Source: Buchnera aphidicola (Mindarus abietinus)
GTDB taxonomy: Bacteria; Pseudomonadota; Gammaproteobacteria; Enterobacterales; Enterobacteriaceae
Assembly (NCBI RefSeq): GCF_964059085.1
Contig: NZ_OZ060398.1
Location: 423,171 to 487,170 of the forward strand
DNA: 64,000 bases
Reading direction: 5' to 3'
A program made the translations under genes and the position numbers. Shown in pieces: positions 9,278 to 18,691 of this stretch. Numbering within the stretch: the first letter of the stretch is position 1; each line of letters starts with the position of its first letter. The notes beneath the pieces are model-generated. The model worked only from the letters and a program-made list of their open reading frames with translations, was not told the origin of the DNA and did not search any database.

Positions 9278-9948
9278 TTTTTAAAAACCTTAAAAATAAT
9301 ATTTTTTAATAAACAATATATTTTTGATATATATCATATATTTTTTAAAATTTTTTACTAACATATAATCTATTTCTTAAAAAAATTAATAATTAAATAT
9401 TAAAAATATAATAACTTATTTTCTAAAAATTTTTTGAAAAAAAATTGATTTTTATTTTTTAAATAAAATTTAAAATTACTTATCATTTAAAAAAAAGATA
9501 AAAACAATATTCTTGTTTTATAAAACTTTAAATATTATAATTGTTTTAAATAATTTTGTATTTTTAAACATTAGTTTGAAAAACTATATATTTTGTAAAA
9601 ATATTTTTTATTTTCTTTCCAAAAAAAACGTTTTATAAATTAATTATTTTTTTAATTTTTATATTTCTAGTAATTTAAAGAAATTAAAAGACAATAAAAA
9701 ATAAATTATATTAATATGTTTTAAAAAATAAATATATACTCATTTCTTATAATAACATTATTATATCAAAGTATTACTTTAAACATATTTATTTTTAAAA
9801 ATTTTAACTATTTAAAATACGGTTTTTTTTAAAAAAATTATGCTATTAATAACAAAATTTTTCTTTTTTTTAAATATTAAAAAATATTTTTCATATTTCT
9901 TCTAAAATTAATAGCATAAATCATTATTTATAAGGATAGTAAAATACT
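9278..9948. other. Long intergenic region between cyoA and tig
   Basis: About 670 bases without any convincing ORF or RNA gene; extremely AT-rich and rich in A and T runs. It separates the divergent cyoA and tig, so it should contain both promoters. In E. coli this interval holds ampG, yajG and bolA; no recognisable remnant of any of them is visible to me by translation. The only clear structure is the inverted repeat at 9838-9919. Confidence 0.6.
9838..9919. repeat. 13-bp inverted repeat upstream of tig
   Basis: A perfect 13-base inverted repeat (arms 9838-9850, TTATGCTATTAAT, and 9907-9919, its exact reverse complement) spaced by 56 bases. Inside it lies a smaller AAATATT/AATATTT hairpin. 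The right arm ends 29 bases before the tig start codon. It could be a cruciform, an operator pair, or a stem in the tig leader RNA. GC pairs in each arm are few but matched exactly. Confidence 0.6.
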
Positions 9949-11220
9949 ATGAAAACTAGTAAAGATTCTAAAAAATATATAAAAATAACAATTCCATATA
10001 ATGATATTAATATAGCAATAAAAAAAGAATTATCATCTTTTAGTAAAAAAATAAAAATAAATGGTTTTAGAACAGGTAGGGTTCCTATTCAAATAATTCA
10101 AAACAACTATCAAGCAACAATAGAAAAAGAAGTTATTTTAAAAAAAATGAAAGAAAAATTTTTAGACTTTATTTTAGAAAAAAAAATAGTACCTATCAAA
10201 GAACCAAAATATTACCCTTCTAAATATATAACTGGAAAAGATTTCATTTACTTTGTAGATGTTGAAAAATATCCATCAATTAAAATAAGAAAAAAAAAAT
10301 TTGACAATATAAAGAAATTAACTGTTAATTTTGATGATCAGGACACTCAATTTTTTATTGATAACTTTATTCACAATAATAGTTGGATTGAAAAAAAAGA
10401 AAATATTAATATTGGAGATGAAGTTACAATAAAATATGATGTTCATTTACTAAATAAAAAAAGAAAATTAGATTCCTCAACCTATTCTTTTTTCATGGGA
10501 AAAAATGAAATTTTAAAAGAAATAGAAAAAAAAATATTTACTTCATCTAAACATAAAACATTTTCTGTATTTGTTAAAATTGATAAATACTATCCTGAAA
10601 AAAAAATTCAAGGAAAAGAAATACAAATAAATATAAAAATTTTAACTATCAAACAAAAAGAAAAACAATTAATAAATAAAGAAAAGTTAAAATTAATGAA
10701 TTGGAACGAATCAATCAAAAAATTTTTTGATAAAGTTAATCAACAAATGAAATTAGAAATTAAAAATATAAATTTTATTTATTTAAAAAAACAAATTATT
10801 AGTAATTTAATTGCTGAAAATCCTATAAAATTACCATCTACATGGATTAAAAAAGAATTAAAATTATTGAAAGTTTATAACGATTACATTTTTAAAAAAA
10901 ATAAAAAAAATTTTTTAATACCACTGCCTTATAATAATATTATTCTTCAATCTAAAAATAGAATAAAAAGTAAATTATTATTAAATAAAATTATTGAAGA
11001 AAATCATATTCAAATAAAAGATGAAAAACTAAAAATATACAACGAAAAAATAATCAGAAAATATAAAAATTTTTCTCAAAAAAGTATAGAAACAAAAAAA
11101 GAAGAAATAAAGAATATTTTACTGGAAAATAAAGCTATAAAATTTTTAATAAAAAAAACAGAAAAAAATAAAAAAAAATGTTCTTTCAAAAAAGCTATTT
11201 ATTACGCTTTGAACATATAA
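9949..11220 (+). CDS. tig: Trigger factor
   Basis: Ribosome-bound chaperone, 423 residues (E. coli 432). The ribosome-docking signature GFRTGRVP is at about residues 39-46. The middle section (WIEKKENINIGDEVTIKYDVHLL) is the FKBP-type prolyl isomerase domain, and the Lys-rich helical C-terminus is the peptide-holding arm. The N-terminus is a few residues shorter than in E. coli. The sequence has drifted strongly, with numerous poly-Lys stretches, but the order of domains is intact. AAGGA lies 11 bases before the ATG. First gene of the tig-clpP-clpX-lon quality-control block. Confidence 0.93.
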   Translation: MKTSKDSKKYIKITIPYNDINIAIKKELSSFSKKIKINGFRTGRVPIQIIQNNYQATIEKEVILKKMKEKFLDFILEKKIVPIKEPKYYPSKYITGKDFIYFVDVEKYPSIKIRKKKFDNIKKLTVNFDDQDTQFFIDNFIHNNSWIEKKENINIGDEVTIKYDVHLLNKKRKLDSSTYSFFMGKNEILKEIEKKIFTSSKHKTFSVFVKIDKYYPEKKIQGKEIQINIKILTIKQKEKQLINKEKLKLMNWNESIKKFFDKVNQQMKLEIKNINFIYLKKQIISNLIAENPIKLPSTWIKKELKLLKVYNDYIFKKNKKNFLIPLPYNNIILQSKNRIKSKLLLNKIIEENHIQIKDEKLKIYNEKIIRKYKNFSQKSIETKKEEIKNILLENKAIKFLIKKTEKNKKKCSFKKAIYYALNI

Positions 11221-11279
11221 ATTAAAAATATATTTTTTATATATTTACTTAAAAAAAATAAGAATGAAAGGAAATAATT

Positions 11280-11903
11280 ATGTTTAATCATAATTCTTTA
11301 TTATTTACAAAAAATAAAAAAATAAATTTTTTACCTATGGTTATAGAACAAACTCCCAGAGGAGAACGTTCTTATGACATATATTCTAGATTATTAAAAG
11401 AAAGAATTATTTTTATTACAGGAGCAATAGAAGATTATTTAGCTAATTCTGTTATTGCTCAACTTTTATTTTTAGAAGCTGAGAATCCAAATAAGGATAT
11501 TTCATTATATATTAACTCTCCAGGAGGTATCATTTCTTCAGGGATATCTATTTATGATACCATGCAATTCATTAAACCAGAAATCAATACTATTTGTATA
11601 GGGCAGGCTTGCTCCATGGGTGCTTTTTTACTATCTTCAGGTACAAAAGGTAAAAGATTTTCTCTTCCTAATTCTAGAATTATGATACACCAACCGTTAG
11701 GCGGTTATAAAGGGCAAGTTTCAGATATAGAAATTCATGCAAATGAAATTATTAAAATAAAAAAAAAATTAAATCATATTTTTTCCATACAAACAGGAAA
11801 ATCAATAAAAAAAATAGAAAAAGATACTGAAAGGGACTGTTTTCTTTCAGCTAAAGAAGCTCTTAAATATGGATTAATAGATTCAATTTTAAATCATCGA
11901 TAA
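11280..11903 (+). CDS. clpP: ATP-dependent Clp protease proteolytic subunit
   Basis: 207 residues, same as E. coli. Serine protease with all parts of the triad: Ser in [14 protein letters not shown], His in [12 protein letters not shown], Asp in [14 protein letters not shown]-terminal pro-region then [20 protein letters not shown], and INSPGG for the oxyanion/substrate region. Forms the double heptamer that degrades substrates fed by ClpX, encoded next. An AGGAAA ribosome-binding site precedes the ATG; clpX follows after 81 bases. Confidence 0.98.
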   Translation: MFNHNSLLFTKNKKINFLPMVIEQTPRGERSYDIYSRLLKERIIFITGAIEDYLANSVIAQLLFLEAENPNKDISLYINSPGGIISSGISIYDTMQFIKPEINTICIGQACSMGAFLLSSGTKGKRFSLPNSRIMIHQPLGGYKGQVSDIEIHANEIIKIKKKLNHIFSIQTGKSIKKIEKDTERDCFLSAKEALKYGLIDSILNHR

Positions 11904-11984
11904 AAATATTAGTTAATATTAACTAAACTTTAATTATTTTTAATTTTTCAAAAGATAATGAATTAAATTATAGGATTGTAATTA

Positions 11985-13238
11985 ATGAAAGATAAAAAAA
12001 ATATTGAATCTAATCAGAATATAAATTGTTCTTTTTGTGGAAAAAACCAAAAAGAAACAAAAAAAATAATAGCTGGACCTTTAGTTTTTATTTGTTTTGA
12101 ATGTACAAAGTTATTTTATAATTTTTTTTTAAAAGAGAAAAAAAAATATAACTTTAACTATGATCTTGATAAATTACCAACTCCTCAAAAAATTAAATCT
12201 CTACTTGATCAATATGTTATAGGGCAAGAACAAACTAAAAAAGTATTATCAGTAGCTGTTTATAACCATTATAAACGTAAAATACATACTGCTAATAAAA
12301 ACGATATGGAATTTGGAAAAAGCAATATTTTACTAATTGGACCTACCGGAAGTGGAAAAACATTATTAGCCGAAACTTTAGCTAAATTACTTAACGTCCC
12401 TTTTGCCATAGCAGATGCTACTACTTTAACAGAAGCCGGATATGTTGGAGAAGATGTTGAAAACATAATTCAAAAACTTTTACAAAATAGCAAATTTGAT
12501 GTTAACCAAGCAGAATATGGAATTATCTATATAGATGAAATTGATAAAATTTCTAAAAAATCAGATAATCCTTCTATTACTAGGGACGTATCTGGAGAAG
12601 GAGTTCAGCAAGCTTTACTAAAATTAGTAGAAGGAACAATCGCTTCAATTCCACCTAAAGGTGGAAGAAAACATCCTCAAGAAGAATTTATAAAAATAGA
12701 TACTTCTAAAATTTTATTTATATGTGGAGGAACATTTTTAGGACTAGAAAAAATTATTTCTAAAAGAATAAATTCAGGAGAAAGTATAGGCTTTAATGCT
12801 ATTTTAGAAACTAAATTAAAAAAGAATATATCTTCTAAATTACTAAAAAAAATTGAACCAGAAGATTTAATTAAATTTGGACTAATTCCAGAATTTGTCG
12901 GTAGGTTACCTATTCTTACAACATTAGAAGAATTAGATGAACAATCATTAGTAAAAATTTTAGAAGAACCAAAAAATTCTTTAATAAAACAATATAAAAC
13001 TTTATTTCAAATAGAAAATATAATACTAAAATTTGATAAAGAAGCTATCTTAGAAATAGCAAAAAAAGGAATAAAACGAAAAACTGGTGCTAGAGGTTTA
13101 AGATCAATTCTTGAAAATATTTTATTAGAAACTATGTATAATTTACCTTCAATGGAAAATGTAATTAAAGTATTAATTACTCAAAAAGTAGTTAAAGGAA
13201 TCAATATTCCTGAAATAATTTATAAAAATAATAAATAA
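11985..13238 (+). CDS. clpX: ClpX AAA+ unfoldase
   Basis: 417 residues (E. coli 424). N-terminal zinc domain with Cys15, Cys18, Cys37, Cys40. Walker A GPTGSGKT at 119-126, pore loop GYVGEDVE, Walker [11 protein letters not shown], an arginine-finger region EFVGRLPI, sensor 2 GARGLRSI, and the SIGFNA loop that docks on ClpP (the IGF loop). It unfolds tagged proteins with ATP and threads them into ClpP. The ClpX-ClpP pair is kept complete. Codon use is typical of its neighbours. Confidence 0.98.
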   Translation: MKDKKNIESNQNINCSFCGKNQKETKKIIAGPLVFICFECTKLFYNFFLKEKKKYNFNYDLDKLPTPQKIKSLLDQYVIGQEQTKKVLSVAVYNHYKRKIHTANKNDMEFGKSNILLIGPTGSGKTLLAETLAKLLNVPFAIADATTLTEAGYVGEDVENIIQKLLQNSKFDVNQAEYGIIYIDEIDKISKKSDNPSITRDVSGEGVQQALLKLVEGTIASIPPKGGRKHPQEEFIKIDTSKILFICGGTFLGLEKIISKRINSGESIGFNAILETKLKKNISSKLLKKIEPEDLIKFGLIPEFVGRLPILTTLEELDEQSLVKILEEPKNSLIKQYKTLFQIENIILKFDKEAILEIAKKGIKRKTGARGLRSILENILLETMYNLPSMENVIKVLITQKVVKGINIPEIIYKNNK

Positions 13239-13306
13239 AAAAAATTAATTTTATTAATTAATTAATAATTAATTTTTTACTATTTTAAATAATCTTAATT
13301 ACTTTT

Positions 13307-13337
13307 CATTGAAAATTAACATTACATCAAGATATAC
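13307..13337 (+). promoter_or_regulatory. Probable relic of the sigma-32 heat-shock promoter of lon
   Basis: CATTGAAA at 13307-13314 and AGATATACTGA at 13330-13340 fit, base for base in spacing, the heat-shock promoter I remember upstream of E. coli lon (TTGAA, 18 bases, ATATACTGA). The -10 CCCC part is degraded (CATCAAG). About 80-110 bases before the start codon. The comparison is from memory, so confidence is moderate. Confidence 0.45.
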
Positions 13338-13392
13338 TGAATTAAAATTTTTTACCTCTATGTATATTAGAAATTATAGTTTTTAATACTTA

Positions 13393-13491
13393 GCGGAAAT
13401 TAAACTAAGAGAGAGCTCTATGAATATTGAGCGTTCTGAACGCATTGAAATTCCCGTATTACCATTGCGTGACGTCGTAGTTTATCCGCAT
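13393..13491 (+). promoter_or_regulatory. GC-rich conserved island spanning the lon leader and first codons
   Basis: From 13391 to 13490 G+C is about 41%, while the next 100 bases have about 21%. It contains the ribosome-binding region with the palindrome AGAGCTCT directly before the ATG (13412-13419) and a small hairpin GCGTT-CTG-AACGC (13431-13443) in codons 4-8. Early codons use G/C-ending forms (GAG, CGC, CCC, GAC, GTC, CCG) otherwise rare here. Leader and codons closely match E. coli lon as I remember it, pointing to constraint on the RNA and not only on the protein. Confidence 0.55.
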
Positions 13492-15756
13492 ATGGTAATT
13501 CCATTATTTATAGGTCGAAAAAAATCAATCAAATGTATTGAAAAATCTATGAATAATGACAAAAAAATTTTGTTAGTAGCTCAAAAAAAAGCTTCTATGG
13601 AAGAACCTAAATCTATTGATTTGTTTTCAATAGGTACAATTGCTTCTATTTTACAAATGCTACAATTGCCTGATGGAACAGTAAAAGTCCTAGTTGAAGG
13701 TTTACAACGAGCAAAAATTATTTCTTTCAATGAAAATAATGAATGTTTTTTTGCTGAAGTTGAAAAAATAAAAGATAATACTATTGAAAAAAAAGAAGAA
13801 AAAGTTCTAATTCGTGCAACAATAGCTCAATTTAATTTATATATTAAATTAAATAAAAAAATACCTTCTGAAATATTAAGTTCAATTAGTAATATCAAAG
13901 AAGCTACAAAACTTGCTGATACCATATCTGCTTATATACCTTTAAAGTTAACAGATAAACAATCAATATTAGAAATGATTTCAATAAATGAACGACTTGA
14001 ATATTTGATGGCCTTAATGGAATCAGAAATAGAATTACTTAAAATAGAAAAAAATATTAGAGATAGAATTAAAAAACAAATGGAAAAAAGCCAAAGGGAA
14101 TATTATTTAAATGAACAAATTAAAGCTATTCAAAAAGAATTAGGAGAAATTGATAATGTTCCCGATGAAAATGAATATTTAAAAAAGAAAATTATTGCAG
14201 CTAAAATGTCAAAAGAAGCTAAAAAAAAGACTTTATTAGAATTGCAAAAATTAAAAATGATGTCACCCATGTCTGCTGAAGCAACTGTAGTTAGAAGTTA
14301 TATTGATTGGATGATACAAGTACCCTGGAATTCTAGAAGTAAAGTTAAAAAAGATATAAAAATAGCTAAAAAAAAATTAGACTTAGACCATTTTGGATTA
14401 AAAGAAGTAAAAGAAAGAATTTTGGAATATCTAGCTGTACAATGTAGAATTTCTAAAATGAAAGGTCCGATTTTATGTCTAGTAGGCCCACCGGGAGTAG
14501 GTAAAACATCATTAGGAAAATCTATAGCAAAAGCAACTGGAAGAAAATATGTACGAATGGCCTTAGGAGGTATGAGGGACGAAGCGGAAATCAGAGGTCA
14601 TAGAAGAACATATATAGGCTCAATGCCAGGAAAATTAATGCAGAAAATGGCTAAAGTAGGAGTAAAAAATCCTCTTTTTTTATTAGATGAAATTGATAAA
14701 ATATCTTGTGATATGCGAGTTGATCCAGTTTCTGCTTTATTAGAAGTACTTGATCCAGAACAAAATGTATCTTTTAATGATCATTATTTAGAAGTTGATT
14801 ATGATTTATCCAATGTTATGTTTGTTGCTACATCTAATTCGATGAACATACCTTCTCCTTTATTGGATCGTATGGAAGTTATACGAATTTCCGGATACAC
14901 CGAAGACGAAAAATTGAATATTGCAAAAACGCATTTAAAACCAAAACAAATTCAAAGAAATGCATTAAAGAAAAAAGAATTGCATATAACCGATGATGTT
15001 ATATTAAGTATAATTAGATATTATACTAGAGAAGCTGGAGTACGAAATTTAGAAAGGGAATTATCTAAAATATGTAGAAAATCTGTCAAATTATTACTAC
15101 TTAATAAAGCAATAACATCTATTTCAATAAATAAAAATAATTTAAAAGAATATTTAGGAATAAAAAGATTTATATATGGGAAAGCTAATAAAAAAAATCA
15201 TGTTGGTCAAGTAGTGGGATTGGCTTGGACTGAAGTTGGAGGAGATTTACTAACCATAGAAACAGAATGCGTAACTGGAAAGGGAAAATTAACTTATACT
15301 GGATCTTTAGGGGAAGTAATGCAAGAATCTATTCAAGCTGCTTTAACAGTTGTTCGATCAAACGCAAAAAAATTAGGAATTAATCAAAATTTTTATGAAA
15401 AACATGACATACATGTTCATGTTCCAGAAGGAGCTACACCAAAAGATGGTCCGAGTGCAGGAATTGCAATGTGTACGGCTATCGTATCTAGTTTAACTAA
15501 AAATCCCGTCAAATCAACTATAGCTATGACCGGAGAAATTACTTTACATGGCCATGTATTAGTTATAGGTGGATTAAAAGAAAAACTATTAGCTGCTCAT
15601 CGAGGAGGAATTAAAAAAGTATTAATTCCTTATGAAAATAAAAGAGATTTAGAAGAAATTCCTAAGAATATCCTATCAGGTTTAAAAATATATCCAGTTA
15701 AAAAAATTGAAGAAGTATTGAGTTTAGCATTAGAAAATAATCCGTATATTTTTTAA
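13420..15756 (+). CDS. lon: ATP-dependent protease Lon
   Basis: 778 residues (E. coli 784). N-terminal substrate domain (IPVLPLRDVVVYPHMVIPLFIG), coiled central part (REYYLNEQIKAIQKELGE), Walker A GPPGVGKTSLGKSIA near residue 355, Walker B FLLDEIDKI, and the protease domain with catalytic Ser in PKDGPSAGIAM (about 677) and Lys in GGLKEKLLAA (about 720). Degrades misfolded and regulatory proteins in the cytoplasm. The 5' end is unusually GC-rich for this genome. A bidirectional terminator separates it from queC; hupB and ppiD, which follow lon in E. coli, are absent here. Confidence 0.99.
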   Translation: MNIERSERIEIPVLPLRDVVVYPHMVIPLFIGRKKSIKCIEKSMNNDKKILLVAQKKASMEEPKSIDLFSIGTIASILQMLQLPDGTVKVLVEGLQRAKIISFNENNECFFAEVEKIKDNTIEKKEEKVLIRATIAQFNLYIKLNKKIPSEILSSISNIKEATKLADTISAYIPLKLTDKQSILEMISINERLEYLMALMESEIELLKIEKNIRDRIKKQMEKSQREYYLNEQIKAIQKELGEIDNVPDENEYLKKKIIAAKMSKEAKKKTLLELQKLKMMSPMSAEATVVRSYIDWMIQVPWNSRSKVKKDIKIAKKKLDLDHFGLKEVKERILEYLAVQCRISKMKGPILCLVGPPGVGKTSLGKSIAKATGRKYVRMALGGMRDEAEIRGHRRTYIGSMPGKLMQKMAKVGVKNPLFLLDEIDKISCDMRVDPVSALLEVLDPEQNVSFNDHYLEVDYDLSNVMFVATSNSMNIPSPLLDRMEVIRISGYTEDEKLNIAKTHLKPKQIQRNALKKKELHITDDVILSIIRYYTREAGVRNLERELSKICRKSVKLLLLNKAITSISINKNNLKEYLGIKRFIYGKANKKNHVGQVVGLAWTEVGGDLLTIETECVTGKGKLTYTGSLGEVMQESIQAALTVVRSNAKKLGINQNFYEKHDIHVHVPEGATPKDGPSAGIAMCTAIVSSLTKNPVKSTIAMTGEITLHGHVLVIGGLKEKLLAAHRGGIKKVLIPYENKRDLEEIPKNILSGLKIYPVKKIEEVLSLALENNPYIF

Positions 15757-15792
15757 AATTTTTATTTTATATTAAAATAAATGTATTTTATT

Positions 15793-15837
15793 AAAAATAG
15801 CTGGCAAAATTTTAATTTTGTACCAGCTATTTTTTTT
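15793..15837. terminator. Bidirectional terminator between lon and queC
   Basis: Stem formed by AAATAGCTGG and CCAGCTATTT (about 15795-15804 with 15823-15832) with an inner CAAAAT/ATTTTG extension. It is flanked by an A run on the left and T run on the right, so U-tracts exist in both directions. It serves the convergent genes lon and queC. Confidence 0.8.
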
Positions 15838-15961
15838 AAAATTTATATGTAAATAAAAAATTCGGTATCTAAAAAAAATTCTGAATTGTTTATAATATTA
15901 AATACTAAATTATTATATTATCAAAAATAAATACAACTCTAATTATTTTAATTCAGTGAAA

Positions 15962-16666
15962 TTAATCTAACTTAATTTTTGATTTTAATGATTTCATAAA
16001 AAATTTTTTATCCTGTTTCCATTCCTTATAACCAGTATTTCTAATTTGACATGCTTTACATTTATCACAACCTTTTCCTTTAATTCCATTATAACAAGTT
16101 AAGGTATAATGCATAATTAAAGAAGTTTGATTATAAAAATCTGAAAGAGCCCATATCTCACTTTTATTTAAGTTTATCAATGGTGTTTTTAATAAAAAAG
16201 GATAACTCATTCCTAGTTTTATAGAACTGTTTATACTATTGATAAATTCACTTCTACAGTCCGGATATCCTGAAAAATCTATTTGATTTACTCCTAAGAT
16301 AATATCTTGAATATTATGATTATATGAATAAATAGAAGATAAGATTAAAAATAATATATTTCTGCCAGGTACAAAAGTATCCGGTAAATCAGAAAAATTA
16401 TTTTTTTTTTTTTTAGAAAACAAATTTTTATTAGTTAAACTGCTTAAAAACAATTTATTCAAATTAGAAATATTAATTATTTTATGTTTATAAATATTAA
16501 TGATTTTAATTAAATCAACAGCTACTTTTATTTCTTGTTGATGCCGTTGTCCATAGTTAAAAGTAATTGCATGAACTTCTTCATACTTTTTTCTTGCTTG
16601 AATTAAACAAGTGGTGGAATCTTGTCCTCCACTAAAAATTACTAATGCTTTACTTTTCTTTTTCAT
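15962..16666 (-). CDS. queC: 7-cyano-7-deazaguanine (preQ0) synthase
   Basis: 234 residues. ATP-pyrophosphatase P-loop SGGQDSTTCL at 13-22, then HAITFNYGQRHQQE, FVPGRNILFL, GVNQIDFSGYPDCR, and the C-terminal zinc site with four Cys (TCYNGIKGKGCDKCKACQIR). It converts carboxy-deazaguanine to preQ0 in queuosine synthesis for tRNA wobble position 34. The stretch around residues 85-90 (FSKKKKKNNF) is encoded by an uninterrupted 14-A run on the coding strand (16401-16414), which makes the frame vulnerable to slippage. No other queuosine genes are in the window. Confidence 0.95.
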   Translation of the reverse strand: MKKKSKALVIFSGGQDSTTCLIQARKKYEEVHAITFNYGQRHQQEIKVAVDLIKIINIYKHKIINISNLNKLFLSSLTNKNLFSKKKKNNFSDLPDTFVPGRNILFLILSSIYSYNHNIQDIILGVNQIDFSGYPDCRSEFINSINSSIKLGMSYPFLLKTPLINLNKSEIWALSDFYNQTSLIMHYTLTCYNGIKGKGCDKCKACQIRNTGYKEWKQDKKFFMKSLKSKIKLD

Positions 16667-16926
16667 TTTTTTATAAAAAAAGTTTAAATATAAACTATTA
16701 ATTATATCACTGTCATATTACAAATATATTTTTATTAAAAAAAAATTAAAAAATTAATTTTATATAGAAAATATATTCTATGATAATATCATATTCTCAA
16801 TAAAAATATTTTTGGTTCAAAATAAAAAATTAAAGATAAATTTTTTTAGATCTTTTATATATGTAAATATAATTATTGATAACCAAATTTTTTTAAATAT
16901 TTATTTTAAAATTTTAGGAATTTTTT

Positions 16927-18678
16927 GTGATTTTTTTTAAACAATTAAGTTGGTACTTTTTAAGAGAATGGAAAAGATATCTAGGAGCTGTTTTTCTTCT
17001 TATTATTATAGCATTTTTACAATTATTACCTCCTAAACTCGTTGGAATGTTAGTAGATTTGATTATTCAAAAAAGAATAGAAAATAAAACAATTATTCCC
17101 TGGATAGGGATAATATTAATCGCTGCTATTATTGTGTATATATTAAGATATATTTGGAGAGTATTACTCTTTGGGGCAGCTTACAAATTAGCGATAGAAC
17201 TTAGAGAAAAATTATTTTCTTATTTTAGCAAGCAAAACCAAGATTTTTTTTTAAAATATAGAACCGGAGATTTAATAGCACGTGCAACGAATGATGTAGA
17301 TCGTATAGTATTTGCGTCAGGAGAAGGAGTATTAACATTAGTTGATTCCTTAGTAATGGGGTGTTTAGTTATTGTTGTTATGATTTCTCAAATCAGTTGG
17401 ATATTAACCATAATTTCTCTTTTACCTATGCCTATTATGGCAATAATTATAAAAAGATATGGTGAAAAATTACATAAATCATTTTATCAAGCACAAACTT
17501 CTTTTTCTTTATTAAATAATCAAACTCAAGAAAGTTTAACTAGTATTAGAATGATAAAATCATTTGGATTAGAAAAAAAACAATCTAAAAAATTTAATTT
17601 AATAGCTAAGGATGCTGGAAAAAAAAATATGCAAGTAGCTAAAATAGATGCTTTGTTTGATCCAACTATACATTTAACTATTGCTTGTTCAAACTTGTTA
17701 GCTATTACTGAAGGAGGGTGGCTAGTATGGAATAATGTAATAACATTAGGAGAACTAACAACTTTTATCATGTATCTTGGTTTAATGGTTTGGCCTATGT
17801 TAGCTTTAGCGTGGATGTTTAATATCGTAGAAAGAGGAAGTGCGGCTTGGGAAAGAATAGAAAAAATTATTAAATTTAACGATAAAAAGAAAAAAGATAA
17901 AAAAAAACATATACCCCCATTACCTGGTGTTTTAAACGTTAATATCAAAAATTATTATTACCCTAATAATAAAAAATCATCAATCAAAAATTTATTTTTC
18001 TCTCTTAAACCAGGAAAAAAATTAGGTTTATGTGGTCCAACAGGGTGTGGAAAAAGCACTCTACTAAATTTAATTCAATATAACTTTACTAACTTAGAAG
18101 GAGATATTTATTTCCATAATATGTCTTTATCAAAAATAAATTTAAATGAATGGAGATCTAGATTAGCTGTTGTTAATCAAACCACTTTTTTATTTTCAGA
18201 TACCATAGAAAATAATATTTCCTTAGGAAATTCAAATTCAAATTTTAAAGATATTGAATATGTCGCTTCTATTGCTTGTATACATAAAGATATTATCCGA
18301 TTACCTAAGGGTTATAAAACTCAAGTAGGTGAAAAAGGAGTTATGCTTTCTGGCGGTCAAAAACAAAGAATTGCAATTGCAAGAGCATTGTTAACTAACC
18401 GAGAAATATTGATTTTAGATGATTCTTTATCTGCAGTTGACGGATATACTGCTGAAAAAATTTTAAATAACTTAAAAATATGGAATAGAACAAATAAAAC
18501 CATGATAATTAGTAGTCATAAATTATCTGTCATCTCTAATTCTGATGAAATCATAGTAATGGATAAAGGTTCTATAATGCAAAAGGGAACTCATGTTGAA
18601 TTAATAAAAAAAAATAAATGGTATAGTAAAACCTACTATGATCAAAGATTATTAGAAGAATTAGATAAAAAATATTAG
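16927..18678 (+). CDS. mdlA: ABC exporter half-transporter MdlA
   Basis: 583 residues starting at a GTG, chosen because [21 protein letters not shown] aligns with the E. coli N-terminus and AGGAAT lies before it. Six membrane helices, then a nucleotide-binding domain: Walker [12 protein letters not shown], signature [15 protein letters not shown], Walker [14 protein letters not shown]. The residue after Walker B is Asp instead of the catalytic Glu, the hallmark of the degenerate half of a heterodimeric exporter. Its partner MdlB starts 13 bases later. Substrate unknown (the family is called multidrug-resistance-like). Confidence 0.95.
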   Translation: MIFFKQLSWYFLREWKRYLGAVFLLIIIAFLQLLPPKLVGMLVDLIIQKRIENKTIIPWIGIILIAAIIVYILRYIWRVLLFGAAYKLAIELREKLFSYFSKQNQDFFLKYRTGDLIARATNDVDRIVFASGEGVLTLVDSLVMGCLVIVVMISQISWILTIISLLPMPIMAIIIKRYGEKLHKSFYQAQTSFSLLNNQTQESLTSIRMIKSFGLEKKQSKKFNLIAKDAGKKNMQVAKIDALFDPTIHLTIACSNLLAITEGGWLVWNNVITLGELTTFIMYLGLMVWPMLALAWMFNIVERGSAAWERIEKIIKFNDKKKKDKKKHIPPLPGVLNVNIKNYYYPNNKKSSIKNLFFSLKPGKKLGLCGPTGCGKSTLLNLIQYNFTNLEGDIYFHNMSLSKINLNEWRSRLAVVNQTTFLFSDTIENNISLGNSNSNFKDIEYVASIACIHKDIIRLPKGYKTQVGEKGVMLSGGQKQRIAIARALLTNREILILDDSLSAVDGYTAEKILNNLKIWNRTNKTMIISSHKLSVISNSDEIIVMDKGSIMQKGTHVELIKKNKWYSKTYYDQRLLEELDKKY

Positions 18679-18691
18679 GAAAAATATTATT

